A DNA stretch of 9,338 nucleotides, from assembly GCA_040902585.1 (NCBI GenBank), contig JBBDXA010000016.1:1-9338 (forward strand). Reading direction: 5' to 3'. The stretch is from JBBDXA01 sp040902585 (GTDB lineage: Bacteria > Planctomycetota > Phycisphaerae > Phycisphaerales > Phycisphaeraceae). The stretch's first letter is position 1, and each line of letters begins with the position of its first letter. A program made the translations under genes and the position numbers. This document shows, piece after piece, positions 1 through 6,077 of this stretch. The notes beneath the pieces are model-generated. The model had not been told where the DNA came from and did no database searches. It was given only the letters and a program-made list of their open reading frames with translations.

Positions 1-4
1 CATG

Positions 5-49
5 GGGGACACTTCTAATGAGTTCGAGAGGGGACATTCTTATTGTGTT
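5..49. repeat. Degenerate ~20-bp direct repeat at window edge
   Basis: Two copies begin with GGGGACA, at 5-24 and 30-49, spaced by 25 bp, and match at 15 of 20 positions. Nothing coding overlaps them convincingly. Short repeated GGGGACA-type blocks of this kind can occur at the ends of insertion elements. Here that reading is inference, because the element would lie mostly or wholly to the left of the window. It could also be chance similarity in a short stretch. Confidence 0.35.
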
Positions 50-245
50 ACAACAACGAACTTTTGAGTCAGGACGAGTTAAGCGAACAAAACAGGACGG
101 GGCCGGTCCACAGGGAGAAAACCGGAACCGATCAGCCTGATTTGCAGTGTCCTGCCGGGCGGGCTTGCTCAATCGCCGCAACAGCTCAAACCAGAACAAC
201 GCTCCCAGCACTTCACCTCAACAGGCAAAGATGCCCCAGGCCATT
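50..245. other. Non-coding stretch, no recognisable content
   Basis: I see no credible gene, RNA or terminator here. Small open frames exist, but they lack a ribosome binding site, start at TTG or have unlike-protein composition. A weak inverted pair (AGGCAA, 223-228, with TTGCCT, 245-250) has a long loop and is not convincing. The stretch lies downstream of the dehydrogenase at 316-1266, which reads towards it. Confidence 0.4.
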
Positions 246-309
246 GCCTCCTTGTGATTTCTGCCTTTGAGATTCGTTTGTGTTTTGGAGCTTTCGTCTT
301 TGGAGTTTT
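246..309 (-). repeat. A-rich degenerate heptad array
   Basis: Read on the minus strand just past the dehydrogenase stop, this stretch splits into units of about 5-8 bases, mostly near 7, that usually start with AA or AAA: AAAACTCC, AAAGACG, AAAGCTCC, AAAACAC, AAACG, AATCTC, AAAGGCAG, AAATCAC, AAGGAGGC. The units are too degenerate to be an ordinary tandem repeat. The arrangement resembles the better-ordered AATGNCN arrays on the other side of the same gene. Its function is unknown. Confidence 0.45.
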
Positions 310-315
310 CCCGCC

Positions 316-1266
316 TCAAGCGGGATACCTCGGCTCCTCCCCCGCCAGCACCGCCGCCACATCGCGCACCACCCAGCTCATGTTCTCCATCGCAGGCCCC
401 GTGCGCGACGCCAGGTGCGGCAGCAATCTCACATTCGGCAACCCCCACAACACGTAGTCTTTCGCCGGCGGCTCGGGTTCATGCACATCCAGCACCGCCC
501 GGCCGCCCTTGTCGGCGACGCCTGTCGCCCATTGTTGCAAGGCCGCGGCGTGGATCACGAAGCCGCGTGAGGTGTTGATGAGCAGGCACGAAGGCTTGAA
601 CTGGGCCAGGGCCGCGCCATCTATATAGTTGCGGTTGCCCGCCCTGCCGTCGACGTGAACGGTCAGCACATCCGCCCGTGCGTAAAGCTCAGCGGGCGTC
701 GCGAACTCGAAGGGGAAGCGCACTGCCTTGCGCAGCTCGGCCTCGGGCAGCAGATCGCATGCAACCACCTTCATGCCGATGGCGTGGGCGACCTGGCCGA
801 TGCGCTTGCCGATGCGCCCGAAGCCGAGGATGCCGAGTGTGAGCTGATCAAGCTGCGTGCCCACGAGCGTCTTGCGCATGGCGTGAAACGTCTTCTCATC
901 GCAAGGTGAAGGCATTGCCTCGCGCGGGCGGTAGGCATCGAGCAGGAGCGCGGTGACATATTCGACGACGGCCTGCGTGTTGGCATCGGGCGTGTAGACG
1001 ACCTTCACGCCGCGGTCTTTACAAGCGCTTAGATCGACGTTGTCCAGCCCCACTCCCGCTCGGCCGACGACCTTGAGCTTCGGCGCCTTCGCCAGCAGCG
1101 CGGCATTCACCTGCGTATAGGTTCTTACCACCAGGGCCTCGGCGCGCGGCAACAGTTCATCCAGCTTCGCGCCCTCTTCATGCTTGCACCACACGACCTC
1201 CGCCCGCTCGGCGAGCCAGTCGGCACAGACCTGATCGAGATGTTCGGTGATGATGATGAGCTTCAT
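316..1266 (-). CDS. D-2-hydroxyacid dehydrogenase (phosphoglycerate dehydrogenase-like)
   Basis: A 316-residue cytoplasmic NAD-dependent oxidoreductase of the D-isomer-specific 2-hydroxyacid dehydrogenase family, which interconverts 2-hydroxyacids and 2-ketoacids. The first ~100 residues form the substrate-binding part, with the family stretch GRAGVGLDNVD at 68-78. The Rossmann fold carries LGFGRIG (147-153) and an acidic residue, D171, that usually selects NAD over NADP. The catalytic set is present: R234 in NTSRG, E263 in DVHEPEP and H284 in LLPHLAS. It stops after the catalytic domain, with no ACT or intervening domain, so it is shorter than full-length SerA. The exact substrate cannot be told. 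An in-frame TTG lies 15 bases upstream, but the ATG at 1266 is preferred. Neither has a clear Shine-Dalgarno sequence, and the heptamer array runs almost up to the start. It follows the sulfatase at 1465-2907 on the same strand, separated by 198 bp of repeats, so co-transcription is doubtful. Confidence 0.88.
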   Translation of the reverse strand: MKLIIITEHLDQVCADWLAERAEVVWCKHEEGAKLDELLPRAEALVVRTYTQVNAALLAKAPKLKVVGRAGVGLDNVDLSACKDRGVKVVYTPDANTQAVVEYVTALLLDAYRPREAMPSPCDEKTFHAMRKTLVGTQLDQLTLGILGFGRIGKRIGQVAHAIGMKVVACDLLPEAELRKAVRFPFEFATPAELYARADVLTVHVDGRAGNRNYIDGAALAQFKPSCLLINTSRGFVIHAAALQQWATGVADKGGRAVLDVHEPEPPAKDYVLWGLPNVRLLPHLASRTGPAMENMSWVVRDVAAVLAGEEPRYPA

Positions 1267-1272
1267 AGCGTG

Positions 1273-1348
1273 AATGCCCAATGACTAATGTCGAATGAGG
1301 GAATGTCTAATGAATGACGAATGACCAATGAGGAAATGCCTAATGACA
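1273..1348. repeat. AATGNCN heptamer array, left inverted block
   Basis: About ten near-tandem units read AATGCCC, AATGACT, AATGTCG, AATGAGG, AATGTCT, AATGACG, AATGACC, AATGAGG, AATGCCT and AATGACA, with a few one-base slips and one 4-base partial unit at 1309-1312. A higher-order duplication is visible: 1294-1313 and 1327-1346 match at 18 of 20 positions, 33 bases apart. The block is the inverted partner of 1390-1454, and the perfect part is 1292-1318 against 1416-1442. It ends only a few bases before the dehydrogenase start codon. Confidence 0.85.
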
Positions 1349-1389
1349 GAACTCGGCCGGCATCGCTGTCACTCTCGGCCCCCTCCGCC

Positions 1390-1454
1390 ATTAGGTATTG
1401 GGTATTTGAACATTGGTCATTCATTAGACATTCCCTCATTCGTCATTCGTCATT
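1390..1454. repeat. AATGNCN heptamer array, right inverted block
   Basis: On the minus strand this block reads AATGACG, AATGACG, AATGAGG, AATGTCT, AATG, AATGACC, AATGTTC and then decayed units. It lies ten bases beyond the sulfatase stop codon (1465-1467). Positions 1416-1442 are a perfect 27-base inverted copy of 1292-1318. A transcript running from the sulfatase towards the dehydrogenase could fold the two blocks into a long hairpin with a ~41-base non-repeat centre (1349-1389). Possible roles are transcript end, mRNA stabilisation, or none. Confidence 0.85.
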
Positions 1455-1464
1455 CCGCCTCGGG

Positions 1465-2907
1465 TCAATACGTCTCAAACTGATTCTTCTTCCCCTGCTT
1501 GATCCACCGGTCGTACCAAGGCTGATTGTGCGGCAGCGGATCGCCCTCGCGCGTCCAGCCATCAGGCTTGCGCTCCTTGGGCAACGCATCATCCGTCTGC
1601 TCGCGCCAGGTGTCCAGCTTCTTCTGAAGACGCGCCAGGTCAGCCGCGTACTTCGGATCATTCGCCACGTTCACGAACTCATCCGGATCGGCCTGCGTGT
1701 CGTACAATTCCTCGCGCGGGCGCGGCTCCAGGAAAATCTGCTGCTGGGCCGCCGTCAGCTTGCCCGCCTTCTTCATCTCCATGTAACCCACCCACGTGAT
1801 CGAAGAGATCGAATCCACGCTGTTCCACAAGGGCAAATCGTTGTAATAGTTCCGCACCAGCTTGAAGCGGTCATCGCGCACCGCACGGGTGAACTGCTCG
1901 AAGTCATGCCAGTTCGCCTCGGCATAGACCGCATCTCGCCCCTTCGCCTTCGCATCGAACCACATCGCCGCCTGACTCTCGCCCTGCATCGTGCTGTGCT
2001 TCACGCCCGCCATCGCCAGCAGCGTCGGCGCAAGGTCCACCACGCTGAACAGATTCTTCTGTACCGCGCCCTTTGGAACAGCGCGCGGATAACGCACGAT
2101 CAGCGGTGTGCGAATCCCCGCGTCATAGAGCGTGGTCTTCGCGCGGGGGAACGGCATGCCGTTGTCGCTCATGAAGATCACGATCGTGTTGTCCAGCTCG
2201 CCCGCTTCCTCCAGGGCCGCCCGCACGCTGCCGACGCAAGCATCAAACCGCTCGACCTCGTCGTAGTACAGCGCCAGTTCCTTGCGGATCATCGGATGGT
2301 CCGGCAAGTACGGCGGCACCACCACGTTCTCCGCTTTGTGCGGATCGTCGATCGTCTTGAGCTGGTACGGCCGATGCGGATCAGTCGAAGCAACCCACAA
2401 AAAGAACGGCTTATCCTTCGGGCGGTCCTTGATGAGCTTGACCGTGTTCTGGGCGGTGGGCGCAGCCTGACATTCGATGACGTCGTCAAACTGCTTGCGC
2501 ACTTCGTTGCCCAGGTGCCACTTGCCGATCGAGGCTGTGTAATAGCCCGCGTCGCGCAGGTACTGAGAGATCATCTTCTGATCGCCCGGCAGCGGATCGT
2601 GCAAATCTTCCGCGCGCGTGCTGTGCGGATAACGACCTGTGAGGATGCTCGCCCGGCTGGGGCTGCACGAAGAAATCGTCAGAAACGCCGCGTCAAATCG
2701 CATGCCCTCCGCGGCCAGGCGCGACGTGTGGGGCGTGCGCAGCACCTTATGCCCGTAGCAGGCCAGGTCGCCATCACCCAGGTCATCGCCGATGAAGATG
2801 ACGATATTGGGCGGACGCTTTCCGTTTGCCGAAGGATTCGTTTCCGGCACTTGACAACTGATTAGACTGGACCCGATTGCGAACAGAAAGAAAGCGAGCG
2901 GTTTCAT
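1465..2907 (-). CDS. Sulfatase, N-sulfoglucosamine sulfohydrolase-like, lipoprotein
   Basis: A 480-residue type I (formylglycine) sulfatase that hydrolyses a sulfate ester or sulfamate on a glycan. C81 in CSPSR (81-85) is the residue expected to be converted to formylglycine. Other active-site residues are D41-D42 in IGDDLG, K129 and H131 in GKWHLG, and D248-N249 in MSDNG. The local patterns TISSCSPSRAS, STDPHRPY and MPFPRAKTTLYDAG resemble heparan N-sulfatase (SGSH, sulfatase subfamily S1_8) more than aryl- or 6-sulfatases. The specificity is inferred from memory. The N-terminus is a short hydrophobic signal ending in the lipobox LISC with C18, so a lipid-anchored extracytoplasmic protein is expected. 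The start at 2907 is set by AGGAGG five bases upstream. A longer open frame to 2988 would bury the signal peptide. It is divergent from the oxidoreductase at 3053. The C-terminal ~70 residues are charged and rich in W. Confidence 0.9.
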   Translation of the reverse strand: MKPLAFFLFAIGSSLISCQVPETNPSANGKRPPNIVIFIGDDLGDGDLACYGHKVLRTPHTSRLAAEGMRFDAAFLTISSCSPSRASILTGRYPHSTRAEDLHDPLPGDQKMISQYLRDAGYYTASIGKWHLGNEVRKQFDDVIECQAAPTAQNTVKLIKDRPKDKPFFLWVASTDPHRPYQLKTIDDPHKAENVVVPPYLPDHPMIRKELALYYDEVERFDACVGSVRAALEEAGELDNTIVIFMSDNGMPFPRAKTTLYDAGIRTPLIVRYPRAVPKGAVQKNLFSVVDLAPTLLAMAGVKHSTMQGESQAAMWFDAKAKGRDAVYAEANWHDFEQFTRAVRDDRFKLVRNYYNDLPLWNSVDSISSITWVGYMEMKKAGKLTAAQQQIFLEPRPREELYDTQADPDEFVNVANDPKYAADLARLQKKLDTWREQTDDALPKERKPDGWTREGDPLPHNQPWYDRWIKQGKKNQFETY

Positions 2908-2912
2908 GACAG

Positions 2913-2918
2913 CCTCCT
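2913..2918 (-). promoter_or_regulatory. Ribosome binding site of the S1_8-like sulfatase
   Basis: AGGAGG on the minus strand, five bases (CTGTC) before the ATG at 2907. It fixes this start over the upstream in-frame ones and agrees with the lipoprotein signal beginning here. Confidence 0.8.
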
Positions 2919-2937
2919 GATTCGATGGAACCCCGAC

Positions 2938-2967
2938 ATGATACAGGTTCACGGAAGGGCCCATGAA
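2938..2967 (-). promoter_or_regulatory. Candidate promoter for the sulfatase
   Basis: On the minus strand TTCATG (2962-2967) and TATCAT (2938-2943) are separated by 18 bases. The -10 box matches TATAAT at 5 of 6 positions and the -35 box matches TTGACA at only 3 of 6. It would give a leader of about 25 bases. This is a weak match seen by eye in a 145-bp divergent intergenic region that must hold at least one promoter. Confidence 0.25.
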
Positions 2968-3001
2968 GGTGTCACCATTTCGTTCCAACGTGCAACTTCT
3001 A

Positions 3002-3007
3002 TATAGT
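3002..3007 (+). promoter_or_regulatory. Candidate -10 box for the Gfo/Idh/MocA gene
   Basis: TATAGT matches TATAAT at 5 of 6 positions and lies about 46 bases before the start codon. No good -35 box is seen 16-18 bases upstream (TTCGTT at best). The neighbouring TATATA (3000-3005) is self-complementary and could serve either strand. Confidence 0.25.
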
Positions 3008-3052
3008 CAGCAGTTTGCCTGTTAAGGAATCGTCCGCAACGAAAGGATCGCC

Positions 3053-4435
3053 ATGCCTCGCCGCCCCCGCCCCCGCACTCCCGCCGCTGGAATCTCCCGC
3101 CGCCGCTTCGTTCAGACCACCGCCGTCGCCGCCGGCGCACTGGCGTTCACGTACATCCCCAGTAGCGTCTTCGGGGCGAACGAGCGTGTGAACCTCGCCT
3201 CCATCGGCGTCGGCGGCAAGGGCGCGGGTGAAGTCAACGATCTTTCCAACGCAGGCTGCAACATCGTCGCGCTCTGCGATGTCGATCTCGACCGCGCTGC
3301 GGGCACAATCAAGAAACACCCCAGCGCCAAGGTGTATCGCGATTTCCGCGAGATGCTCGACAAGGAACACAAGAACTTCGATGCCGTCTCCGTCAGCACG
3401 CCCGACCACATGCACGCCCCCGCCTCCGTCTGGGCGATGGAACTGGGCAAGCACGTCTACTGTCAGAAGCCGCTCACGCATTCGATCTATGAAGCCCGCG
3501 TGATGCGCGAGACAGCCCGCAAGTACAAGGTCGCCACGCAGATGGGCAACCAGGCCCACGCGGGTGAGCCGATCCGTCGCGGCGTCGAACTGATTCAGGC
3601 CGGCATGCTCGGCGCGGTGCGCGAGGTGCATGCGTGGACCAACCGCCCGATCTGGCCGCAGGGCATGAGCGAGCGGCCGGCGAAGATGGATGTACCTTCA
3701 ACGCTCGACTGGGATCTCTGGCTCGGGCCCGCGCCGCAGCGCGACTACAACAAAGCCTACCTCCCCTTCAACTGGCGCGGCTGGTGGGACTTCGGCACCG
3801 GCGCGCTCGGCGACATGGCGTGTCACATCATGGACATGCCTTACTGGGCGCTCGACCTCGAATATCCCGACAGCGTCGAAGCCGTCTCTGAAGGCAACAC
3901 CATCGAGTCCGGACCGCGCTGGTCCACCATCACCTACCAGTTCCCCGCGCGAGGCAAACGCGCTAGCGGCGTCGAACAGCCCGCGGTGAAATATGTCTGG
4001 TACGACGGAAGGAAGAGTGGAAAGGACAACGCCCCGATCGACCTGCTCGAAGGCGAGCAGGTCAAGAAGTGGGACCTCATCGTCATCGGCGATCACGGCA
4101 AGATGTGGTTCAACCGCGGCAACACGAATTTCAAGGTGACGCCCGCGGATCGGCTGGAAGAGTTTCAAAAGAGCACGCCCAGGACGATCATGCGCGTGCC
4201 CAACGAGGACGCGGAGTTCGTCGCCGCATGCAAGGGCGGGCCAGCAGCGCTGTCGAACTTCGATTACGCCGGCGCATTCAGCGAGATGGTGCTCTTAGGC
4301 AACGTGGCGATCCGCGCGGGCGAGAAGATCGAGTGGGATGGAAAGAATATGAAGGTGAAGAACTCGAAGAACGCCCAGCAGTACGTGCAGCGGGACTACC
4401 GCAAGGGTTGGACGCTGCATATGCCAAGAGCGTGA
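3053..4435 (+). CDS. Tat-exported Gfo/Idh/MocA family oxidoreductase
   Basis: A 460-residue NAD(P)-dependent sugar or sugar-acid oxidoreductase. The N-terminus carries a twin-arginine signal, SRRRFV (15-20), followed by a hydrophobic AVAAGALAF segment, so export in folded form is expected, as for Zymomonas glucose-fructose oxidoreductase. The Rossmann loop is GVGGKGAG (52-59), followed by CDVD (75-78). The family EKP motif appears as CQKP (137-140): K139 is kept but Glu is replaced by Gln. The C-terminal domain has GDMACHIMD (253-261), with D254 and H258 in the usual active-site positions. The cofactor and sugar cannot be told from sequence. An AAAGGA at 3042-3047 lies five bases before the ATG. 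It is divergent from the S1_8-like sulfatase and convergent, 40 bp apart, with the second sulfatase. It could instead be a GH109-like NAD-dependent glycosidase, which is less likely. Confidence 0.88.
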   Translation: MPRRPRPRTPAAGISRRRFVQTTAVAAGALAFTYIPSSVFGANERVNLASIGVGGKGAGEVNDLSNAGCNIVALCDVDLDRAAGTIKKHPSAKVYRDFREMLDKEHKNFDAVSVSTPDHMHAPASVWAMELGKHVYCQKPLTHSIYEARVMRETARKYKVATQMGNQAHAGEPIRRGVELIQAGMLGAVREVHAWTNRPIWPQGMSERPAKMDVPSTLDWDLWLGPAPQRDYNKAYLPFNWRGWWDFGTGALGDMACHIMDMPYWALDLEYPDSVEAVSEGNTIESGPRWSTITYQFPARGKRASGVEQPAVKYVWYDGRKSGKDNAPIDLLEGEQVKKWDLIVIGDHGKMWFNRGNTNFKVTPADRLEEFQKSTPRTIMRVPNEDAEFVAACKGGPAALSNFDYAGAFSEMVLLGNVAIRAGEKIEWDGKNMKVKNSKNAQQYVQRDYRKGWTLHMPRA

Positions 4436-4475
4436 AGTTGGAAGAGATCGATCATCACGCGAGATTTACACCGCT

Positions 4476-5954
4476 CTACTTCGCCATCGCCCCGCGCCAG
4501 CCCTTCTCGAACTGCGCGCCGAGATCCTTCATCACCTGCGAATACGCCGCATCATTGGCGACATTCACATTCTCCGCCAGATCCTTTTCGTGGTCGTACA
4601 ACTCGACCGCGATCGTCTCATTCGCATCCCTGCGATTGACCCAGCGCACATAGCGATAGCGCTCCGTCTTCATCGCGTAACCCATCATCGGCTTGCCTGA
4701 TGCGCCGCGCGGGTACTGCGACCACGCGCTGCTCTTCCACGCCAGCTTCGGATTTTCCAGCAGCGGTTTGAAGCTCGTGCCTTCAAGTCCCTTCGGCAGT
4801 GGCACGCCGGCGAGGTCGCAGAGCGAAGGATAGATGTCGACGAACTCGACCAGCGCGGAAGTCGAGCCGCCGACCTGTTTCATGCCGGGCACGCTGACAA
4901 TCAGCGGCGCGTGCGCATCGAGTTCAAAGTTGGTGTGTTTGCACCACGCGCCATGTTCGCCGAGCTTCCAGCCGTGATCGCCCCAGAGGATGATGATGGT
5001 GTTCTCGCGCAGGCCGAGCTTGTCGAGTTCAGCCATCACCCGGCCGAGCTGCGCATCCATATAGCTCACCGCGGCGTAGTAGCCGTGAATGAGTTCCTTC
5101 GCCTGTGCATCGCTCACGAGGCCGCGATCGGGGATGGGTTCATATTGCCGCAGCTCGCCCCACCCTGAGCCGGCGAAATCGGGCGAACCCTTGGGCCAGT
5201 CCTTGTTCGATGGCACCTTGATCGCCGCGCGATCGTACAGGTCCCAGTATTTCTTCGGCGCGACGAACGGCAGGTGCGGACGGATGAAACCCACCGCCAG
5301 GAAGAACGGCTGCTCCTTCTCCTTCAGCTCGCGCAGCGATGTGATCGCCAGGTCCGCCAGCGCGCCGTCGTGATACGCATTGTCCGGCACATCCGCCGAC
5401 TCCACCGCCGGCCCGCGCGTCGCCCTGCTCGCGTCCTTTCCCTTGAGCCCTTTTTCCTTCGCTTCGGCCTGCTTGCGCCTGATGATCGCGTTGCTCTCGG
5501 CAAGCGCGTAGGTCGTCACCTTGCTGTTCGCCTCGCGCGGATCCTTATGCGGCTCGCTCCAGGAAAGCTTGTCATCGAGGCCGCCGTGATAAATCTTTCC
5601 CATGCCCATCGCGTGGTAGCCGTGCTTCTGAAGGTGTTGCGGCAGCGTGACGACATCGGGAATCGTCTTGCGGAAGTGCGTCTCCAGATCGTAGACCTTC
5701 GTCGCGTCGGGGCGAAGGCCGGTCATCAGGCTGGTGCGCGAAGGCGAGCAGACCGCCTGCTGGCAATACGCCTGCTTGAAGACCATGCCACGGGCGGCCA
5801 GCGCATCGATGTGCGGCGTCTTCATGTGCTTCGCGCCGTAGCAGCCGATCTCGGGGCGCAGATCATCGACGGCGATGAAGAGAATGTTGGGGCGATCCGC
5901 GGCGAAGGCGGATGATGCCACTAGCGCAATGACGACGATGATGCGATGAAACAT
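4476..5954 (-). CDS. Sulfatase, iduronate-2-sulfatase-like, secreted
   Basis: A 492-residue type I sulfatase. The formylglycine site is CSPSR (69-73) with C69 as nucleophile precursor, within YCQQAVCSPSRTSLMTG. D30-D31 in VDDLRPEIGCYG and D326-H327 in WGDHGWKLGEHG supply metal ligands. K120 and H123 (GKIYH) and K339 (WCKHTNF) are likely active-site residues. The AVDDLRP, QQAVCSPSR, VYDLETHFR and DHGWKLGEHG patterns are those of the iduronate-2-sulfatase group (S1_7), so removal of 2-O-sulfate from a uronate-type sugar is a reasonable guess. The signal peptide is about residues 1-18 (SAFA then ADRP), with no lipobox, so it is probably a free periplasmic or secreted enzyme. The start at 5954 is chosen because the signal begins there. 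ATG at 5966 is an alternative, and neither has a strong ribosome binding site. A further extension to 6071 would cross the N gap and the palindrome and is rejected. Confidence 0.9.
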   Translation of the reverse strand: MFHRIIVVIALVASSAFAADRPNILFIAVDDLRPEIGCYGAKHMKTPHIDALAARGMVFKQAYCQQAVCSPSRTSLMTGLRPDATKVYDLETHFRKTIPDVVTLPQHLQKHGYHAMGMGKIYHGGLDDKLSWSEPHKDPREANSKVTTYALAESNAIIRRKQAEAKEKGLKGKDASRATRGPAVESADVPDNAYHDGALADLAITSLRELKEKEQPFFLAVGFIRPHLPFVAPKKYWDLYDRAAIKVPSNKDWPKGSPDFAGSGWGELRQYEPIPDRGLVSDAQAKELIHGYYAAVSYMDAQLGRVMAELDKLGLRENTIIILWGDHGWKLGEHGAWCKHTNFELDAHAPLIVSVPGMKQVGGSTSALVEFVDIYPSLCDLAGVPLPKGLEGTSFKPLLENPKLAWKSSAWSQYPRGASGKPMMGYAMKTERYRYVRWVNRRDANETIAVELYDHEKDLAENVNVANDAAYSQVMKDLGAQFEKGWRGAMAK

Positions 5955-5968
5955 GATGTGTTCCATGG

Positions 5969-6064
5969 TTAGCGGTGCGGGGGGGGNNNNNNNNNNCCGC
6001 GAGGCCCACGTGTGTTTGATGATCGCGGTCCGGGTGGGCCTCGCGGACTCGGCCCGACCGCTAA
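5969..6064. repeat. Nested palindromic element with assembly gap
   Basis: Two inverted pairs are nested. The outer arms TTAGCGGT (5969-5976) and ACCGCTAA (6057-6064) are perfect. The inner arms CCGCGAGGCCCAC (5997-6009) and 6034-6046 are a perfect 13-bp pair around a 24-base loop. The left side between outer and inner arm is a G run followed by 10 Ns, where the right side has ACTCGGCCCG. The element lies between the hydrolase stop (6078) and the downstream sulfatase start (5954). It resembles an intergenic REP-like palindrome. It could act as a terminator or attenuator, although no T run follows. Confidence 0.75.
5987..5996. other. Assembly gap of 10 Ns
   Basis: Ten undetermined bases follow a run of G inside the left half of a palindrome. 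The true length may differ from 10. No gene call given here depends on this stretch. Confidence 0.99.
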
Positions 6065-6077
6065 ACTTCATAGGACA

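Noticed and set aside
43..270. A 75-codon plus-strand frame near the left edge
   Set aside because: It begins at TTG inside the direct repeat, lacks a ribosome binding site and shows no recognisable motif.
310..324. CCCGC/GCGGG hairpin overlapping the dehydrogenase stop codon as a terminator
   Set aside because: The stem is only 5 bp and is followed by AAAA on the transcribed strand, with no T run. It is probably incidental.
1273..1454. CRISPR array
   Set aside because: The units are 7 bases, nearly contiguous and inverted in two blocks. There are no ~30-bp repeats with unique spacers and no cas gene.
1321..2865. A 514-codon plus-strand open frame opposite the S1_8-like sulfatase
   Set aside because: Its start lies inside the heptamer array, its composition is Arg/Leu/Ile-rich, and it mirrors a clear sulfatase on the other strand.
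2908..2988. Upstream in-frame start for the S1_8-like sulfatase
   Set aside because: The AGGAGG at 2913-2918 and the lipobox-containing signal support the start at 2907. An extension would push the signal into the interior.
5955..6071. N-terminal extension of the iduronate-2-sulfatase-like gene
   Set aside because: It crosses the N gap and the palindrome, and would place residues before a good signal peptide that starts at 5954.
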